The translations under genes and the position numbers were made by a program. The notes under the pieces were generated by a model, which saw only the letters and a list, made by a program, of their open reading frames with translations, had not been told where the DNA came from and made no database searches. Shown piece by piece: positions 19,741 through 30,640 of a stretch of 40,315 nucleotides of DNA (its first letter is position 1; every line of letters begins with the position of its first letter). The stretch is from Hofstenia miamia (lineage: Eukaryota; Xenacoelomorpha; Acoela; Hofsteniidae): NCBI GenBank assembly GCA_900660155.1, contig CABFPE010000763.1, forward strand, positions 301,240-341,554, given 5' to 3'.

Positions 19741-20956
19741 TGCTAAAATATTTGAAAAAATTCTTTCAGCACAAATGTATAAATTTATTAAGGAGAATCG
19801 CACTTAATCAGAAAATCAATACGGATTCAGGCCAAACTTCAGCACAGCTAACGCAATTTTGTCACTTACCGAAAAATAAAATCTAATTTAAATAAAAAAG
19901 TGTCCACAGCGGTTGCATTTGTCGATCTTAGTAAGGCCTTCAATTCAATGAATTTTGAAATTTTACAGTCAAAATTGCTCAATCAAAGTTTTAGCAAAAC
20001 AGCGACTAAATTTATTCTTAGTTTTTTAAGTAATCGTAATCAAACTATGTCACAACGAATTTAGGCGTTACTCAAAGAACTGTACTAGGACCAATATTGT
20101 TTTCTCTGTATGTGAATGATATTTCCGAAACAATTTCTAATAGAACTATATATCAATATGCCGATGATACATGTGTACTAAGAACAGCTCAATTCCTTAT
20201 GAAGAGACCAGACAATTAACCAAAGACATCGAAGACCTAATTTTATATTTTAATATAAATAAATGGAAAATTAATGCCGATAACACACAATTTATCATCT
20301 TTTCACAGAAGGATCATAAAAAAATTTCCGACAATATTAATATTACGATATGTGATAATAGAATTAAGCACAGCAATTCTATTAATTATCTAGGAGTAGT
20401 GATCGACAAAGAAATGAAATTCAATGAATTCCTTTCCAAAAAATTACGAAAAATGGCAGCTGGTGTAAAATACTTATTTCATCTTAGGCATATAGGGAAA
20501 TCATTTCATACAGAATTAATACACTCATTTGTTTTAAGTAAATTTAATTATTGTTCTTTTTTATTTCAAAGTATCAACGCTCACAATAGGTCAGCAGCCT
20601 TAGCAAGAATATATAATTGGGCCTTAAGATCACTAAATTTTATTGATAAGCATCAATCAGTCAATGAACTTCGGTCATCTTATAATATTTTGTCTCCACT
20701 TTATTCTATTCAGTATCAATCTTTGCGTTTAACTCATAAGTTTATAAATGAATGCAATTCTCTAAATTTTCTACAACAATATATTCAGCTCAATCAAAGA
20801 ACAAATAAAATTTTTAGTAAAATTAACAGACAGGACTCTTTTAAATTTAATTCTTGCACATTGTGGAATAATCTAATTGTTACTAAAAAATAGAACCAAA
20901 TTATAAGCATTTTAAGAAAAAAATTAAGGATTTCTTATTGAAAAAACAATCGTTAT
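19741..20956 (+). pseudogene. Plus-strand LINE RT, 5'-truncated (CR1/Jockey-like)
   Basis: Translation starts mid-RT with AKIFEKILSAQMYKFI and NQYGFRPNFSTANAI. It continues with AFVDLSKAFNSMN (first catalytic block), LGVTQRTVLGPILFSLYVND and the catalytic box QYADDT (about 20155-20172). After a frameshift the 240-codon stretch 20171-20893 gives KWKINADNTQFIIF, INYLGVVIDKEM, a thumb and a C-terminus. In another frame HFKKKIKDFLLKK ends just before the N at 20957. A GVPQGS-type motif reads GVTQRT, so it is altered. The 5' half with the endonuclease is missing, as is usual for 5'-truncated LINE insertions. Confidence 0.85.
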
Positions 20957-20957
20957 N

Positions 20958-21500
20958 ATGTATGTATGTTTTAGTTTGTAGTATCTCCTTTTGTTATTTT
21001 TTTCAGCAATAAATTTGCTTTTGCTCTTATTTTTAATTGCCCCGTTACCTCTATCCCTTTACACAATGCTTCTAATAGACCACAATACACAGATTTACTT
21101 AGTGTATACATATTTTGATAAAAAAATGTACAACTGCTTACAGCTTAGCATCCAAGTACATATTAGTTCTATATGCAAAACAACCTTTATATAAAACAAA
21201 CTAGGAATTAATGCACAAGGTGACATATATGTTACCTACTAATATATTCCCCGCCACAATAATACTGTTATAGATAAAACCAGTATTTAAATTTAGATAA
21301 ACCAAAATGAGATCTAATGAAAGACAAAACAGTAAGGAAATATGGGAAACTACAAAAACCTTTGGAAATTGACATTTTACTTATTGATAAAGAAAAATTC
21401 AATAAGTAACACAACTTAATAAAAAAGAAAATTAGAATAATTTGTGCAAGGGAAATTATGTTTAATACAGTAAGAAACACTAATGGCAGATGTATCTTTA
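20958..21500. other. A+T-rich spacer between two plus-strand LINE pieces
   Basis: No coding motif was recognised. The first bases after the N at 20957 (ATGTATGTATG) look like a short simple repeat and may be part of a LINE 3' tail. Confidence 0.35.
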
Positions 21501-21570
21501 ATTACAGCAAAAAATGGTTTATGCTTGAGTGATCCTTAAATTTATGTGGATCGTAGTAATTTAAGCTTGG

Positions 21571-22328
21571 TTTTTTTCGTTCTATATTGCTGATGACACT
21601 ACTGCTTGGCACCATTTAAGTAGAGCAGAATCCTTAAATTCAGATAATGTTGTACAAACAGTGTATACCTGGTCTAACGAAAACTTTGCAGAAATCAACG
21701 TTAAAAAAACTAAAGAATTAACAATTTCTTTTCTTCATAGTTTTGAATATCCTCCAGAAATATTACTACCAAGCGGCCCAGTCAAGCGAACTAAATGTGC
21801 AAAACTGTTAGGTATACAAATACAAGACAACCTAAAATGGGACAGCCATATAGATTACATAACAAAAAGGGATGCAAAAAAACTACACTATCTTCGTCAA
21901 TTAAAGAGAAGCAATGTTCCAAATAAAGACATAATCACCATATATAAAGCCCTTATAAGGTCATCAATTGAATATGCTGCCCCATTATGACACAACAGCA
22001 TTACACAAGAACAAATAAAGCAATTAGAAGCAATTCAAAAAGAGTTCTAAAAATAGTGTTTAGAGATAATGAATATGTTGAAGCAATGATAGCTGCAACT
22101 TGTGTTTCATTATATGATCGTCGACAAATGTTATGTAATAGATTATGGCAACGAATGCAAAAACCAACACACCCATTGAATAAGTTGATCCCAGAACAAT
22201 CGTCATTCACAAAATATGAGCTAAGAAATAAATGTGAATGGGATTTAGTTTACAAAAGTAATAGACTAAAGGACAGCTTCGTATTCTCTGAAATCATCAA
22301 AAGATATGAAAAATATTATGCACAATAA
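21571..22328 (+). pseudogene. CR1-like RT palm to C-terminus
   Basis: In frame from about 21571 the translation gives FYIADDTTAWHHL (catalytic box YIADD at 21583-21597). Then come AEINVKKTKELTISF, CAKLLGIQIQDNLKWDSHID and IYKALIRSSIEYAAPL. The TGA at 21988-21990 stands where Trp is expected in the AxxLW block. One base-frame shift near 22045 leads to RVLKIVFRDNEY, YDRRQMLCNRLWQRM and a C-terminus ending at the TAA at 22326-22328. One stop and one frameshift in about 250 codons suggest a fairly young but dead copy. Confidence 0.85.
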
Positions 22329-22508
22329 AATTGAATAAGAAGAGCAGAGACAGGATTATCTGTATCTCTAAAATGTAATTAGCCTTATCCACCTCTTTTA
22401 GAATTGCAGAGACGCTGTAATGTCCATTTTTAATTTAAGTTAAATTTGTAATTTTTAGTTGAATGCACTATTATTCAATTCAAGGATTGTAAGTGCAAAA
22501 AAATTAAA

Positions 22509-22509
<1 letters not shown>

Positions 22510-22539
<30 letters not shown>

Positions 22540-22540
22540 T
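22510..22540. repeat. (ATT)n microsatellite
   Basis: About ten ATT units close the CR1-like LINE on its 3' side. Confidence 0.95.
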
Positions 22541-22881
22541 CAAATTATTTTTTTTTGCCTTCTTAATTGCAGGTTGTTTGACAAAATGCGATTGTTTAAA
22601 ATAGAACTTTGAAACTGTACTGTATATAAAATATTCTTTGATTTACAAATCTTAGTAAAAGGAAATTATCAACTTCTTTGAAATTCCGAAGTTGCGCTTA
22701 AAACATCAAAGAGGTTAAATAGTAAAAGTTATCTTAGTTTTATTCATTATGAAAACAAAAAAATTGGTTGCTTAGATACGGTAATTGATGCGGATAGGTT
22801 GTTCGTTAGGTCACTAGTCATCTTAAGAATCCTAATTTTAAGGAATATTTGCTTAACTTAATTTTAAATTTCATCTGATTT

Positions 22882-23646
22882 GAAGATGGATGTCGGGCGG
22901 ATTTTGTGAACTGCCCTGCCCCGCCCACGGAATTTGTGCCATGCCCCATTTCCACGTGTTGACATCTGCTCTACATTGCCTCACGTTTTATATTCTACCG
23001 CCCCAAAATTGGCCTACTGAAAAACTCCAAAACTAATTAGAATATTTTATTGCCTCTCATGAACATATTGCCCTATGACAATCTTCATTGCACTACACCA
23101 CACCACCACTCAAATATTTTGAATCTTTACTTCTTAGAAGATACAGAATCATTCTTTAAATGTGATCTCTATTATTCCAACCACTAGAAACCTAATAACA
23201 AACGTGAGGTTTATGCATAATAATAACATTATTAATAGCAAAATGAAATTTAATTTTAACTCTATAAAGCTTTTTATAAAGCTAATATTTCATGGAATAC
23301 ATTTATGCAAGGACAATTGCACTCCTTTCAATGTAATTTCAAACCCAATTCACGAAAAATCAAATCAACATCATCTTTTTGATTTTATTGAATAGAATCA
23401 AATTTCACCAAAGGCTAAAAATGCTTGGTAATTAATTTTTCAAGATTCGACTAAATTTTCAAGTAAATCATTTTTTAAGCAGGGAAATTTGATGTAAAAA
23501 AAGGCTTTTACAATCTCTAATTTGACAATCTCTTTCTTCAAACTAAAATGTGTTTTTGCCCCACGTTTGCCCCATGGGTACCCACTTTAGAAAAATCCTG
23601 CCCCATACCTGCCCCATGAGTCGACCCGCCCTACTTCCATCTCTGG
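22882..23646. mobile_element. Possible hAT-like non-autonomous element
   Basis: The left edge reads GAAGATGGATGTCGGGCGG. The reverse complement of the right edge reads CAGAGATGGAAGTAGGGCGG, so the ends are inverted and similar over about 19 bases. The right end starts CAGAG, as hAT ends do. Just inside both ends are C-rich words (CTGCCCC, TGCCCCAT) in an otherwise A+T-rich interior, a familiar look of hAT miniature elements. No 8-bp target duplication could be matched and no transposase is present. Confidence 0.4.
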
Positions 23647-24469
23647 TATTGTACTTAAAATAACATACTGAACAGGTAGAATACCACAGAAACTATTTAA
23701 ACGTTTGAATAAATTTCATTTGTATCCTTTATTTATAAATCTGAAATTATAATACATTAATATTAATGACAAAGCAATGAGGTATGAATGAGGATTTGAA
23801 ACCAATATATACACTATTTACTTTGTAAACAAATATTGAAGAGATATTTTCTTTCCCCCTTTATTAAGCGCAAGCTATTCTCTGAGAATATGGGCGTATA
23901 GGCAATAGTATTAATATGGTCGAATTATAATTCTAACTAAGTGAAAGGTGAGAAACTCAGCATGAACTCTCACAACTTGAGTTCAAACTTTTCAGTGCTG
24001 TGACTTGAATATTTTGCAACCATATTTATTGTATTATTAACAGAGCTCACTTAACAACTAGTTGAAATATATTTTTCTGCTTAGAGATGAAAAAAAAGGT
24101 TGAGTATTTAAAATAGGCTATACAATAGTTTATAGGCAGCTGTAATCAGAAAAATTATACAACTAATGCTATTAAATAAAGGATTTTTGTAAAATAATAG
24201 CGATAGTTTGGGTGCAAATATGCGGTAATATTTTTTTCTACACTAGAGCGGAAGGAAGCACTAATGGCATTGATAACTACACTGTATTTGATATAAATTT
24301 TTCTTACTTATTCACTTCAAGTTATATTTATCTTCTTCTTTTGTAATTTCGAATTGCTGTAATAAAAATATCACAAATATTATTATTAATTAATTTTTTT
24401 ATTATACTATCAAGCAAAGAGGATTAAGTGTGCGTTGCACCCATCAAAGTGGTTGGTCGTTATTATTTG
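23647..24469. other. A+T-rich non-coding DNA
   Basis: I see no gene, repeat family or long open frame in this stretch. Confidence 0.4.
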
Positions 24470-24513
24470 GCGCTTCCAGATCCGCAACCCACGTTCTATC
24501 TCAAAAATTTATC
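24470..24513. repeat. 44-bp direct duplication, copy a (ends at an N)
   Basis: This stretch recurs exactly at 24921-24964. The two copies and two Ns bracket the 405-bp block 24515-24919. Confidence 0.93.
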
Positions 24514-24514
24514 N

Positions 24515-24919
24515 ATTACAGCAAAAAATGGTTTATGCTTGAGTGATCCTTAAATTTATGTGGATCGTAGTAATTTAAGCTTGGTTTTTTTCGTTCTATA
24601 TTGCTGATGACACTACTGCTTGGCACCATTTAAGTAGAGCAGAATCCTTAAATTCAGATAATGTTGTACAAACAGTGTATACCTGGTCTAACGAAAACTT
24701 TGCAGAAATCAACGTTAAAAAAACTAAAGAATTAACAATTTCTTTTCTTCATAGTTTTGAATATCCTCCAGAAATATTACTACCAAGCGGCCCAGTCAAG
24801 CGAACTAAATGTGCAAAACTGTTAGGTATACAAATACAAGACAACCTAAAATGGGACAGCCATATAGATTACATAACAAAAAGGGATGCAAAAAAACTAC
24901 ACTATCTTCGTCAATTAAA
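24515..24919 (+). repeat. Identical 405-bp copy of CR1-like LINE segment 21501-21905
   Basis: Every part compared by eye is identical to 21501-21905, and the translated 106-codon stretch is the same up to the join. It carries the YIADD box and the start of the thumb. Ns at 24514 and 24920 bound it. Identity with bracketing Ns and a flanking duplication points to an assembly insertion rather than a second transposition. Confidence 0.9.
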
Positions 24920-24920
24920 N

Positions 24921-24964
24921 GCGCTTCCAGATCCGCAACCCACGTTCTATCTCAAAAATTTATC
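24921..24964. repeat. 44-bp direct duplication, copy b (starts after an N)
   Basis: This is the twin of 24470-24513. After it the sequence continues without the LINE segment. Confidence 0.93.
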
Positions 24965-27001
24965 TGACCTGACCCATACCCTATGTAGTTCTTAGAAATT
25001 GACACAGCCCGGCCACAATCCAGATTTGACTACGATCAAGTAGTAGGAAGTGTATAGAAAAAAAATCAATATCAATTAATAATTTGGACAACTTTGTTAC
25101 ATAATTGATAATGTACATGGAAATTTTTTTCAAATACACTGCTTTGCAAAATCAGGCAGACATTACTTTCCCACTTCAGCTCGTAGTTCATTTATTTTTG
25201 CCCCGGCCTCAAATAACATGAATGTTTTTTTGGTCCGACCCACAGCCCCTGTAACCACAAATACCGATTTGCTAACTAGAAAAATGAAATGTACTTAATT
25301 CTCGCAAATTAATACATGAAATTTAACAATTCAATAATAAATTATAAATAACAAATTTTACTTCAATATACAATTTTTTGCAAAATAAGAAGTTACAGCA
25401 TTTTCAATTGTGGTCTCAAATGATTTGAAATGGATTTCGTTTGTAGGTGTAATGTCTTTGATATTTCCCTTTGGGAGCAATTTATTTCTTCAGTTGAACG
25501 CAAATACATAATGACATAGCATGTTTTTGTTGCACAATTGGTTTGTCGTTTTCAACAATTTCTCGCTGAGATTAGAACTGTTTTAATGATACATTACTTA
25601 CAATATGTTTCTTAGAATCGGAAATTGCTTCGATTAAAATGAAAGTTTTTGCTAGAATATCAAGTAATGGAAAAATATTTGCTAACTTCTGCTAATCAAA
25701 GTAAAATTTCTGCGGAGTATTTAATAAGTTTATTATAGAGTTGTATTTTAGTACATTGATAGTTTTAGTTATAGATGCAGCATACTTAGATTAAACCTGA
25801 ACTCGAGCTTCTGAATGGTTTCATTTTGGAATTAAAATCATACTATGGATATCTATAAATTGTTGAAATGTGTCAATCAAATATTTTCTGTTTAGGGAAG
25901 TAAGTGAAAGATAAAAAAGAATAACCAATTGAATTAAATTCCAAAAAAATGAAACCAAAATTATTTTTTGATAACTCATGTAGAATAAGAACATTTTTAA
26001 ATTATTTAATCATCTTTAGATTTATTTGACTATTTCAAAGCAATTGTATTATAGCATCCATGTCCTCGTTACCAAAAATACTGATCTCTTCCGCAAATTT
26101 GATGGAAAATTTACATGCATACATAGACGATGACGAAAAATTTTTGTTTTAAGGAGTCAGTTATATATTAAAAAAGCAAACAGATAATTTAGCAACAACC
26201 GCTTTCTAGATGCTCCATGCTACATAGTCCGGTCTTGAGTTGTCTATTTACTTAAAACAGAATAGTTGAGGTTAGTTTTTACTACCATTGACTTTAAGCC
26301 GCCTTATTTGAATTCCAAAGTTTTGTTTTGCAAAAATTGTATTTTCCAATGAAAATTATTTTATATTTTCATAATGCTCAAACACAAGAATAATATTTAT
26401 CACAAATTTTCACCATAAACAAGGAAACACTCTTCTACATAGATATGTCCAAATCGCATTATTTGGATTTTAATTAATTGAAAATAGGCATTTTAGGATT
26501 AAAGAAGAATATTATTGAAGTGTTAAAAGTTATGGAACATCAATATAATGCTTAGTTTAGGATAATTGCGTGGTAAATACAGCAACTGTATCATTTGATT
26601 CTTTCGGTTTCTTTCAAAGAACTGCTAGTCCCTATATACTCTGATAGAGATTAAATTTAATAAATTCATAAAAATAGATTTATAACAAATCTATACAAAT
26701 AATAAATCCTATAAATTGCAATATCATATTTATTTCCAAAGTGGGTTGATAAGTCCACTTTGAATTCAAATTATACTAAATTTCGCAATTCAAAATAATC
26801 GTTTGTTTGCAAGTTATACCGCAATTATGCAAAGCTCACTTTTGAACTGAATGTCTTAAGGCTTTTCTGAATGATTAAATTTTGGATTTACCCTTTTCAG
26901 GTAAGCTCATTGCTTCTAAAGGACAATAGGCTGGAATTTGGCTAAGATATTTAGCACATTTGTTGTATTGTACATGTAGCTTACTATAGAAGTGACTTGG
27001 G
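24965..27001. other. A+T-rich non-coding DNA with a C-rich patch
   Basis: No gene was recognised. A C-rich patch at about 25195-25255 (TTGCCCCGGCCTC, GGTCCGACCCACAGCCCCTG) stands out. The reverse complement of its right end begins CAGGGGCTGTGGG, resembling a hAT end. I found no convincing partner end; 24480-24495 has similar words in direct, not inverted, orientation. Confidence 0.35.
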
Positions 27002-27317
27002 TAGTGGTTCCCAACATTTCTTAGACTGTGAAACCCTCAATACAGTAATATTTCCAGTATGGTGGCAACCACCACCCCAACAAAATATTTTTCTCCTGTC
27101 ATATATATTGAAACTAAAATTGTCGACAACTTTCTCAATCTTTAACGATTTGGACAGTCTTAGTATCATTTTCAACTTCTTTTCCAGTTCAAAGCAAAAA
27201 TTTAAGCTAAAAACACGCGAAATTTGACTGATTTATTGAAGAAAAAATGCAAAATTCGGAAGAGCTAGGGGATCATTGCAAATTGTCATCCGATCCCGAA
27301 GGTGTTGCAATCCACAA
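27002..27317. mobile_element. Decayed hAT-type miniature element or hAT end
   Basis: The stretch starts TAGTGGTTCCCAACATTT, very close to the CAGTGGTTCCCAACC end shared by many hAT transposons. ATGGTGGCAACCACCACCCC follows where such elements usually have a similar GGCGACCCC stretch. The segment CGATCCCGAAGGTGTTGCAATCCAC, ending near 27313, could be a decayed inverted partner (AAGGTTGGGAACCAC in the family). No target duplication was found. The left end is more secure than the right. Confidence 0.5.
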
Positions 27318-28486
27318 GCATCTTAAGAAATTTGAATCATTTTAATTGCACACCAATAAGCGGAGGAAAAGTAAATTGATTTGCTTTAAAATAAGTGTTG
27401 TGCGATAATTCAATTTGCAAGTTCATACATGCAATAAATCATCGTAGATGGTTTTATAGATAGGTTTTCTTGTAAAACGTGTTTGAAATAGACAGTTTCA
27501 ATTTATCAATTGAAAAATCGACGTCGGGAATAGAATTTATGAAAATCCTTGCAAGTTCTTTAAGAAATCAACAACATAATATGTAATAGTGTAATGTCAG
27601 ACAAAACATTCCTAACAGAGGCTAATCGTAGATGCTTTTCTAGATAATAAAGAAACGTCAGAATTTATTATTTCATTTTCTCACTAATGTATTAACATAG
27701 CAAATTTCATAAGCGCGAAATTGAAGATAATATTTCTCCGATTATTAAATAAGCCTAATTTCTTCCTCTGTTGAGAGCACTGGACTAGAGACCACTAGAT
27801 ATTCATCTAGTGGCCGCTGAAGTGGCCTACCAGAATGGATTCAACGATGCACTGATCACGACTGTATCCGACTAAAACAATTGTCTATTTCTTAAAGCAA
27901 CTCATTATTATATACAAAGAATCGTAGGAACAACTGAATATGCTGAATACTTAGCTTAACTAAAATTGACACCAACAGGTAACATGACGCTATAATCAGG
28001 GGGTTTCTTTATCTGTTTCTGTAACTCATTTTACTATTTCTACTTAATTTCAATAAATAAACTTACATTTTTAGTCTTCTAATTTGTAGTCGGATCAAAG
28101 TTAGGGTTAGGGTTGTGTTATCAGTAAGGAAATTAAAATATGCTCTAAAAACTTGGCTAAATATGCCCTTAAGACCTTAAAATATGTAAAAATGTGTTTA
28201 TGATAAACATATTCTTCTGGTGTTTGACTGGGAACAGGAAACTTAACATATTTTTAAAAAATCTTATTTTGCTATTTAAACAACAGAATGTCTGCAGAAG
28301 TAAACACATGCAAAGTTCCTCAAAGAAAGTTTCTTTTTTGTGCTCATGCTCAGCAGCTTCAAATGTAGTTGACTGGGAAGTGGACAGAATTAGGAAAGTT
28401 GTGGATCTAAGTTTAGCTGTGGTAATATGATGCAGAATTTGGGAACTCCTGTCCACGGACACTTTACAAATGCAGTTAGAGCAGAA
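27318..28486. other. A+T-rich non-coding DNA
   Basis: Only short open frames without recognisable motifs are present. A TTAGGGTTAGGGTT stretch near 28100-28114 is too short to count as a telomeric repeat. Confidence 0.4.
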
Positions 28487-28488
28487 TA

Positions 28489-28517
28489 CAGTACTGGAAA
28501 AAAGTAGTGAGACACCC
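28489..28517 (+). mobile_element. Tc1-like terminal inverted repeat, solo end
   Basis: The sequence TA followed by CAGTACTGGAAAAAAGTAGT and then GAGACACCC resembles the CAGT(A/G)CTGGACAAAAGT ends of Tc1-like transposons, with TA at the outer edge (28487-28488). The element would extend to the right. I found no inverted partner or transposase motifs in the next kilobase. Confidence 0.4.
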
Positions 28518-30160
28518 ATCTGAAATTTATGTAAATCGCTCTCACGCAATTAATTAATAGAACATCTGATATAGACAAGTCCTTCAATTCATTGGAAAAT
28601 CCTCTTAAGCATTGAGATTTGATGTGCAATTTTTTTCCAATGAAAATCATACTTGCTTTGATGATCGTAAAATGCTAAAAAATTTCTTTGATTTAATTTT
28701 CAAGTGAAGTAAAAGTTGCAAATGGCTCAATTTATTTCATGAGGGTCATCGAATCTGTACTTGCTACAACTCATTTAAATCAAAACTACGTTTTCAATGA
28801 AATGAAATAGCTCCGAAACTATTGATGAATACGATCAATAATCAATTTGTTGTTGATAGTCTTCTTGATTTTTTTTAAAAAAAGTGTGACACAATTTCCG
28901 AGTTTATTAAAGCTCACTAAAAGATTTTATAGTACTACTGCTGGATCGAGAAAAAGCAACCGAGAATTTCGATCAACAGGCTTGACACTAAGCGGAAAGG
29001 GGCGGCAGGTGTCTTCTAAATTTTCTCAATGTCTTAGAATTCATTAAAAGTTGTTATTAATTTTTTCGCGAATTTGTAATTAAATATTAACTTTGGTTTG
29101 AAACGATTTAAGTTTTGAAAATAAATAATAATCGAAATTTTCCGTTTTAATTTTTACTGATTTTTTTGCATTTTCCTTTTGAATTGGTTCGAGTTATAAT
29201 CTTTAAACGGTTGATTCGGTTCTACTAACAACAAGGCGATACTTGGTTAGCAATGATAGTTAGTACATCAATCTTAAAAACCAGCTCAATTGCAAAATAG
29301 CATGGTGTCAATTATTCGATGTGGCCAGTCTATAATGATTGGACAATAAATTACTAAATTTCACCACATTGCTAAAGTTAAGAAGAGGTCTGACACAGGT
29401 AGTAGATCTTGATCGTTTGAGAATATAAAATCAAATTTTCAAACAATTTAGTACTACGCAAATGGCTTAAAACTAAACAATTTTTTTAAAATAATTTTTT
29501 TTGCAAATTTTTAATTGAAGAAGTTCATTGTATTGTTATTATTTAAGAAATATCCAATTTTTTCTAAATGATTCGATATTTTTTAAGAATTTTTAATTTA
29601 GGGGTCACTTTTGGTGCTGCCTTTAAATTATATCATAATTCACAATTAAATTTGGCAAATCTTGACTGTATTCTGAATTTAAACTCTTCTAAACCCTTAT
29701 AATACATGTTAATTAAAATTAGAAATGTATTGTAAAAATCAAAGAGTTACTTTAGTTTTTATTGAAAATCAAAATTTGCTAAAAATGGAAATTCTCAGAA
29801 TATAGAAAATTAAAAAAATGAGTATGGGTATATTGCCTTTTAGTTGTGTCCTACTTTCAAGAGTTATCAGACTACTAACAACGTTACAGAAGTTTGAAAA
29901 GGAAACATGAATTCTAGATCTAAGCAGTTCTGGAAGGGCTTATCATGTATTAGATACTAAAGCTAAGAAATCTGAAATAATTTTATATCTATATAATATA
30001 GGAGAATAGAATAGAATTTCTTATTAAATGTAATAGATTGGTATAGTTAAACACCTCAACAAACGCTGCTAATATTACATTTCATGTGACAATAATTATA
30101 TAAAATACAAAAAACTAAACCATGGATTAGCAATTTACAGTTAACCAAGTTTATTGCTAA
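28518..30160. other. A+T-rich non-coding DNA
   Basis: No coding motif was recognised. The first several hundred bases may belong to the Tc1-like element, whose end lies at 28489. Confidence 0.35.
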
Positions 30161-30164
30161 TTAA

Positions 30165-30640
30165 TGATACTTTTGAAAAACTTAGGAGCGATTTTAAGAA
30201 TACATTGCTTACGAAGGTAGTCATTGAATTGACTTTTGAATTTTCTGCGATTCTTGATTCGTTTTATTTCAATTGTTATGTTATTCCATAGTTCAAATGT
30301 TTATTTTAAAAATGAATTTTTAAGAAAAGGTTTATTAAACTTCAATTTTCTGAATTTAGAAGTCCTAGAGTTATCGGGAATTGCAGTTTAATGTAAGGTG
30401 AGTGCTGGTTTTAAATATCGCAAAATTTTATTAATGAAGAATGTTTTATGAAATATGAAGCATTATCATGATTAGAATATAAACTTTTATCTTTCATAGT
30501 CAAGTAAGTATCATTATAAATGTTTGCTGCCCATTTCATTTGTTAATCGATTTTATTTATTAATAATTGGTTTATGCTATTAAACATGACATTACAGTAC
30601 TAAAGAGTCAACCATCGTTGATTTCGTTTTGGCATTCACA
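30165..30640 (-). pseudogene. LINE C-terminal remnant, minus strand
   Basis: Minus-strand translation gives INQLLINKID and MKWAANIYND (about 30590-30510). Further down come RTSKFRKLKFNKPFLKNSF (about 30365-30310) and FELWNNITIEIK with KFKSQFNDYL (about 30297-30210). The order (xLQxxQNxxxR-like block, then LWNxLPxEI, then FKxxLxxYL) is the C-terminus of Jockey/CR1-type LINE RT proteins. Several stops break it. It is similar in kind to the LINE at 19741-20956. Confidence 0.6.

Larger units (their letters stand above)
21501..22540 (+). mobile_element. CR1-like LINE 3' end with (ATT)n tail
   Basis: An RT palm-thumb fragment and C-terminus (about 21571-22328) are followed by about 180 bases of 3' sequence and then an (ATT)n microsatellite (22510-22540). 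LINE 3' ends of this type often carry a simple-repeat tail. The first 405 bases recur exactly at 24515-24919 between two Ns. The copy is 5'-truncated just before the RT catalytic box. Confidence 0.82.

Noticed and set aside
24470..24964. A LINE fragment with a 44-bp target-site duplication
   Set aside because: The block is bounded by Ns and is identical to 21501-21905. A 44-bp duplication is more easily explained by a gap-filling overlap than by target-primed integration.
28100..28114. TTAGGGTTAGGGTT, a possible interstitial telomeric repeat
   Set aside because: Only a little over two units, with no further degenerate units around it; such a short match is expected by chance often enough.
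29185..29205. GGTTCGAGT-like sequence resembling a tRNA B box
   Set aside because: The following bases do not fit GGTTCGANTCC and no acceptor stem, D arm or anticodon arm can be drawn around it.
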